Shown: positions 58,430 to 64,000 of the stretch, piece after piece
How the letters are laid out: every line of letters begins with the position of its first letter
Numbering within the stretch: position 1 is the first letter of the stretch
NCBI GenBank assembly: GCA_051453625.1
Contig: JBOZIK010000001.1
Span: 205,536,220 to 205,600,219 of the forward strand
Origin: Welwitschia mirabilis
Taxonomy: Eukaryota; Gnetophyta; Gnetopsida; Welwitschiales
DNA length: 64,000 nucleotides
Direction of reading: 5' to 3'
The notes under the pieces: model-generated
Told to the model about the DNA's origin: nothing
Seen by the model: the letters and a program-made list of their open reading frames with translations, nothing else
The model's database searches: none
Made by a program: the position numbers and the translations under genes

Positions 58430-59595
58430 TTAATTGCTATAGTTAAGATAAGTGGATCTTTCTCAAAATCCCAATTTAATCTAATCTAAATTACAAAGAT
58501 GAGTATTCATCTTATACAATAAATTAGATTTAACTAAGTTAATACTTAGTACTGGTCTTTTCACAAGGATAACTAAGATAGGTTTTTAGACATTAAACAC
58601 TCTTATTTCTTGTAAGTTATAAATAAGAGAAATAAAAATGATAGAGTTTAAGATTAGTAATTTTAAAAATTCAACTTGAAAAAGTAGGGAAGAAAGTAAG
58701 CTCCAAGTTTTCACCAACTTATTCATCAGAAATCCTTTACTCTGATAATATCTTATGCTTTTCTTGCAAACATTTTAAACCATCAAGTATATTAGCTTGG
58801 GTCATGATAACATAATCCCATTCATCATATGAATATTAGTGAACTTAATCACCACTTAATTCTTCATAGCCTTATAATAAAAATGGAAAGTAAGGATCTT
58901 AGGTACTCAGAATCCATAAAATTATCAAGACTTAGATCACGTGATTAAGGAATTAACTCAAATGAAAATAAAACATGATATTTAAGTTGTTATCTAAGTA
59001 CTTCAAGTATCAAATAAATTATGAATTAAAATCAAAAGCAAAATAACTTGTCATATTAAACAAAACAAATCACATCAAAAATGGGAGATGTTAATAAGAC
59101 TGCTTAAGCTATCCTTGAAGGAAAGCTTACTCCCCAAAGAAGTACATAGAAGGCCTTCGTGACTTGATAATACAAAGTTCAATATTTTGCCAAAATGAAG
59201 GATGTTATAATGAAGGGCTTAAGGCCCTTTCATAGGTAAGGATGGGGCTAGGGGATGGTTATAATCCTTTGGCTTATAGCATTATGTGAGTACTTACAAA
59301 ATGATGATATTAGATAGGGCATTTGTTATCCTTTCATTAGATAAAGATCATTATGATGAGATCAACACTTAGCTCCTAGATGATGCTACTTTTGCCAACT
59401 ACTATTACATCAATGTGTCTCCCTCATTATCCTACTCAATAATGCTACATGTTATAATTATCTGTCATCACCATCGCTATCATGTATCATCAATAAGATA
59501 AGTTGCTTTTGATGTGGAATTAGATTAAGCCAATGACTACATTTGGATCAAAATTAAAATTTGATTAAAATAACATAGAAACTAGATGTAATGCT
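58430..59595 (-). repeat. 3' LTR of element F (left edge approximate)
   Basis: Corresponds to the E LTRs in order, with matches such as tcatagcc..ataa..atg.aaa.tagg near 58866-58900. A decayed TATA segment (cctttcatagg) lies near 59228-59238, and the inner end tgtaatgct at about 59595 corresponds to E's acaaatgcta at 9300. The following taaaaaaaactaaactttg corresponds to E's purine-tract side. Similarity is weak, so limits are rough. Confidence 0.45.
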
Positions 59596-60786
59596 CTTTA
59601 AAAAAAACTAAACTTTGTCCTTAAATTTTTATAATAGAAAGTATTTAAATAATTTGAGAACATAGCCTTAGAAAAATATTGATGAGTTTTTTTAACTAAA
59701 AACCATATAAAATGATGCAACTAAGCTAAGAAAGAAGGAAAAAAACTAATGTAAAATGACCATGTTAAGAGGAAAGTCAATCCATAAAAATGGTTAATTT
59801 CATATGACTTACTTCTCATGAAACAGGGGTAAAGTGAAATAATGATGGAGATGGGAAATGAACATGTGATAAAGGACTTAACTGATAAATAAATGAGCAA
59901 ACCTATCTAAGTTAATAATCCTTATTATTATTTGTATTTTTTAAATAGATATGAATATCAACTATGCATAGTCTTAATTAAGTCATTTATACAAATTTAA
60001 AACATAACAATAATTCTTAAGTATGAAAGTTAGAAGACTATAGATCATATAAGGCCTCAAATTCCCACCATTTTCCTTCCTTTATTTTCCATTTTGACTA
60101 TCATATATGAGCCTTTGAATTACATTAAGCATCGAGTGTTATGAAATTTTCTTCTAACAAAGTTAAGAAAGTATTTTTAATGAAGAAATAAATGCTACAT
60201 TACTATCAAGCATTGATATTCCTGATGTAGTTGATTAAGTTGTAATTAGATCATTAGAGTTGCATTACCAATAAGAGTCTATATCCTTGATGTAGAACTA
60301 AACTTAACTAATTGATTAATGAGATGTACATTTAGAGAAGAAATATTAATTTTCTTTTGTTCATCTTTTTATATTTATTTTTTAATGCACATTAGATGGG
60401 TCATTAGCTCATTAGCATAATTAAGGTAAGTCTTATCACCATCAAAGCCTTTGCATATAATGAGGATAATACATAGGTTGGTTAAACCTTTTTCATACAT
60501 GATTTACAAAAATTGAAGACTTAAGAAAATGTGTTTTTAATAATCACACTTAAAATAAGTATAACTCTTTCTTAAAAACCCATAAGTAAACTTAATTGAA
60601 ACCATTACTTAAGTGATAATAAGATTACTTTATTATGTATTTTTATTAAGAGCCATTAACCTAAGGCTATAACTATTAGAAATTCAAAATTAAATAGTTG
60701 GGATGAATGGTTGTAAGCTTAAAGAGAGTTTAAAAATGGATTTGGTATATGAAAAGGCTTAAAAAATCATGGAATGAGCGATAATG

Positions 60787-61170
60787 TTATGGATTATTCT
60801 TGATAAAATCATCCTTAGGTAAAACTTCATCTTTTGTAGGATGGATTATTATAAAAGACTCAAAATAATTGTAACTATTAAGTCCAAAGTCATAAGAATC
60901 AAGTGATGAAATAGGATGAAAAGTATTTATCTCATAGAGGAAACATTTAGAGTTATGAATTTTATTAACTAGATTAACCTCTTTAGGATCACTTGGTAAT
61001 TTTATTATGTTGAAAATATTTATGTTATAATTCATGTTATTAAATAATATTTTTATTTGACTATTTCTATAATTAATAAGGGCATGAGATGTTATAAGCA
61101 AAGGTATTTCTAAAATGGTTATGACTAAAGTGCATTTTATTATGTTCATTTCTAAAATAATGAAGTCCAT
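60787..61170 (-). pseudogene. gypsy aspartic protease C-terminal part, element F
   Basis: 127 codons open. ILEIPLLITSHALINYRNSQ then IKILFNNMNYNINIFNI corresponds to ILGRPFLATSNALINCRNG..KLSFGNMT.ELNIFNI. The acidic tail with SSLDSYDFGLNSYN has no known role. It is the direct counterpart of E 10931-11329, which shares FINYRNG and NVFN. The catalytic part upstream is not readable. Confidence 0.7.
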
Positions 61171-61389
61171 TAGGAAATAACAATTTCATAGTTAAACTAT
61201 AAGCCAAGTCTTTTATATATATAATGTGGTAGAGTATTGACACTTGCTCTAAGATATAATGAAGCTTGCTTAAAATTTTTATCTTTAATTATAATCACTA
61301 TTATTAAGTAATTAGTATATTTATACTTAGGAAAAAATTGATTCTAGATGATTACACTGGATTTTAGGCTAAAAANNNNNNNNNNCTTT

Positions 61390-63300
61390 ATTCTTTATGT
61401 TCATACATCTCTTCGATGTGCACATGTCCTTAAGAAAGTTTTCATGAAAGAGTAACTTCTAAATTTCTTCTAAAAGAGGCATATTAATTTTAAGTTTCTT
61501 AAATATTTATAAGGCCTCTAATTATTGTTTCTTAAATTTTTTCTTCTTAAGACATTGGTAAAAAGGTAAAGGCCATTTATAGGTGGGCAAATATTTTTCT
61601 AAGCCTTTTACCATTTCTTTATTCAAAGCTTGGAGGAAGGGTAAAGGTTTTGTGTAAGAAGTTGTATCTTTTTACTTTTTTTAATTCTTAAATTAATCTT
61701 GATTTATACCTTGGTTTATATCTATGCCACTTTAAAGATGAATACCTTGATTTATTCTACTTGATTTGACCCTTCTTCTACAAACCTAACTCCTTTGGGA
61801 TTTGACTAAGAACTTAAGGAGTTTTCCTAGTTATCTTTGGTTATGTTAGAGGGAATTTATATTTGGATTTATTAGACTTAATAAAGAATTTTTAAATGAA
61901 TTAGGTGATTTATTTGAGGTTTTCTAAATAAGAGAAATCTTGATTAAGAACCATTTCATGGTTATGATTGATTTGGACTTGCGTTTCTATGAATTTGTTT
62001 ACTAATTCTTTAAAGGGAATAGATGGAGATGATTTTTGACAACTAAATAAAAAGGAATGACAACTTTAAGGAAATGAATTTGTTGATTGATTAATTGGAT
62101 TATCTTACTTTCAAGAGAAGTTAGGATGAGTCCTCTACCCAGGGTTATATGTTTTAAATAGGAATAACTTTTTTATTTTTACCACCAGTATCCTACCATG
62201 TTCACTTACTTGTTTACTATGTTTTAAAATAATGGAATCAAGGAACACTTGTCTATTTCATGGATATCTATGAGGAAAATCAAGTATTCTAGTTTAGTGA
62301 CCAAAGGTGGACATGAAGATGAGGTGGTTATACATTTCATTCTTCATGCTAATTCATTTATCTTGTTATTAACTTCAAAATTTTCAACAAGTCCAAACAC
62401 ACTTGTAAATCTAATTGGATAATGAGATTTAGATAGTTTAGTATATTTATTTCAATTTCTAAAACTCTTAGCTATAGTTTTAAGATATTTCAAACTTCAT
62501 CTATGGGGATGTTAAGAAAATTTTCCTTACTAATCATTTCAAATAGTTATCTATTATTTTTGGAAAACCCATGATAAAAGAAACTTATTATTCTCCATGG
62601 CTCAAATTAACATTGAGGGAATTTTACAATAAGTTCTTAAACCTTTCCAAGGCTTGAGAGAATATTTCATGGTCCTTTTGCTAGTAGTTCATCATTGCTT
62701 TTCTTAAGATAGTGATCTTAGGATTTGAAAATAATTTAAAGATGAAGGATTTATTTATATCAGATAAAGTTTTAATGGAAAAGGACTTGAGGATGTAGAG
62801 AAATGATTCTACCTTATTTTTAAAGGAAAATGGGAATATGATAAGCCTAAAGGTGTCATATGTATGGGATGTAATTGATAATATACACTTAAATTTCTTA
62901 AGGTACATGTACACATCCTTATATTATAAACCATAAAAGTAAAGCAAAAGTTGGTAGAAGGCTTAAATTCTAACATTTAATATATTAGCAGTTGTACTAT
63001 AGATGAAGGTGTTTCTAAGTACTACAATTAAAGGAAATCACAAAGAGTTTCTTTAGGTTGGTTACTATTAGTTATAGTATCTTGCCATTTCTATGCCTCT
63101 TAAGTAAGGTAATAGGCAACTAATTGATCTATTATATCCTAGTTTGACAAAAGTCTATTAAAGAATAATCTATATTTTAAATTTTATTGTTATTATTAAG
63201 ATGAGAAGGTTTATTCTCTTTAATTGTTATTTAGGTATTTATAAGAGGTGGAGGCTTACTTCTTTTAGGTGTCATTATGGGTTGGTTCTACTAAATATTT
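61390..63300 (-). pseudogene. gag remnant, element F
   Basis: The clear block 62681-62914 reads MYMYLKKFKCILSITSHTYD, FRLIIFPFSFKNKVESFLY and FKLFSNPKITILRKAMMNY. It matches YMHLKEFEEVC..IRLKLFPFSLKDKAKTWL.SL.., then KFFP..KT..LRRxIMNF, which covers the capsid core through the WL and FFP motifs. It is the better preserved partner of the E gag. Neighbouring sequence on both sides has coding traces with stops. A 10-base gap is at 61376-61385. Confidence 0.7.
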
Positions 63301-63965
63301 ATTTGTTTAAAAAAGGAATTCATTTTATTAAAGGGATTTCTAATTAACCTACCTGACTCATCATGAATCTAAGGCATGTAAGACTTGTAACAAGTTTTAG
63401 ACATAATTAAGAAGATTTTTTATGGAGCCTAAAAGATAGAGGTTTTTAAAATCTTAATAGAGGGTTCAGGATAAGTTTAAGAGTCTTTTATGCATAGAAG
63501 CTAGTAACTCTAGTCAGGAAAGATAGTGGTACTAGTTTAGTTATAAGTTTTCATTTCTATAAAAATAGATAGATTCATAGAGATCTTGTATAGCGATTGT
63601 CATAAGAGGGTCATAGAAAAATAAAACAAAAATTAAAAATGATGGAATACTTAACAACTTAAATGAGTTTAATATTTTAATTGTTAGGTTTTTCACCTAT
63701 TATAACCTTTAAATACACTGTTAGATTTTCACACAAATATGTTAAAAGAAATTAAAAATAGATAAAACTCAAATCAAAATAGTTTGGATATCACTAGAAT
63801 AACTAGTACTAGAGAAATTAGAAAAGCCACAAAAGAAAGAAAAAGAGGATTAATTCAAGTATCATTGGAGTGGACTAGTACCCATCATGAGAAAATAAAA
63901 ACTAACTAAATATCTTGCAAGAAAAATACATTTGTATTCTTTTTAAATAACCACCATGCCACTAT

Positions 63966-63983
63966 CCGCAAAAATAGTGCTAA
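63966..63983 (-). promoter_or_regulatory. Possible tRNA-Asp primer-binding site, element F
   Basis: The minus strand reads TAGCACTATTTTTGCGGA against TGGCGCCGTTGCCGGGGA: 11 of 18 agree, and the first seven mismatches from the 5' end are mostly transitions. It lies at the expected distance from gag, close to where the right LTR should begin. Confidence 0.45.
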
Positions 63984-64000
63984 AACCTATTTGTTTTATA

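Larger units (their letters stand above)
58430..64000 (-). mobile_element. Element F: second gag-protease-only gypsy derivative, cut by the window end
   Basis: Same order as element E: left LTR (about 58430-59595), non-coding stretch, protease (60787-61170), gag (about 61390-63300), leader, and a degraded primer site at 63966-63983 near the window end. The leader phrase ggatatcactagaa, the post-protease block around 60120-60300 and the LTR are shared with E. There is no RT or integrase between protease and LTR. The right LTR would start at about 63985 and lies outside the window. Confidence 0.6.

Overview
This window is AT-rich, gap-containing nuclear DNA of a plant with a repeat-rich genome. 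Nothing in it supports a working cellular gene. Almost everything recognisable is old LTR retrotransposon, much of it nested, and coding frames survive only as fragments full of stops. The plant assignment rests on the retroelement lineages: Ty3/gypsy elements primed by tRNA-Asp (the Athila-like arrangement), a Ty1/copia element, a small gag-only element primed by tRNA-Met, and a probable tRNA-derived SINE. The many stops at former Gln, Trp and Arg codons, and the G-to-A/C-to-T changes in primer sites and LTR ends, fit long methylation-driven decay.

Layout. 1-3143: 5' end of a minus-strand gypsy element (C) with gag fragment, repeated leader, primer site and 1.9-kb LTR. 3148-about 4450: a related plus-strand LTR (H), head to head with C and only 4 bp away. 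About 4450-7820: AT-rich, no gene seen, one large gap. About 7820-15703: minus-strand gypsy-derived element E, with gag and protease but no polymerase. 15704-17234: plus-strand gypsy gag/protease remnant (J) containing a SINE. 17235-20692: complete small element G with a perfect 5-bp target duplication, an internal minisatellite and a degenerate gag. 21118-53147: a tandem array LTR1-internal A-LTR2-internal B-LTR3 on the minus strand, bounded by AGAAC/AGAAT. Inside B lies element D (32544-42076), inserted in the opposite orientation and flanked by AAGCT/AGGCT. 53148-about 58270: minus-strand Ty1/copia remnant (K). About 58430-64000: second gag-protease-only element (F), same family as E.

How the parts relate. 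A and B carry the autonomous layout gag-protease-RT-RNaseH-integrase plus a 3.5-kb 3' region, although A has lost its RT core. D shares LTR type, primer site and 3' region with A/B but has no polymerase, so it probably depended on such elements. E/F and G are likewise non-autonomous. A palindromic module built on GTCATC..GATGAC recurs throughout the A/B/C/D/H group in U3, leader and 3' regions; it is the least explained signal here.

All boundaries and homologies come from reading the sequence by eye. No alignment or database search was run, so edges marked approximate may be off by tens of bases, and family names are judgements from motif order.
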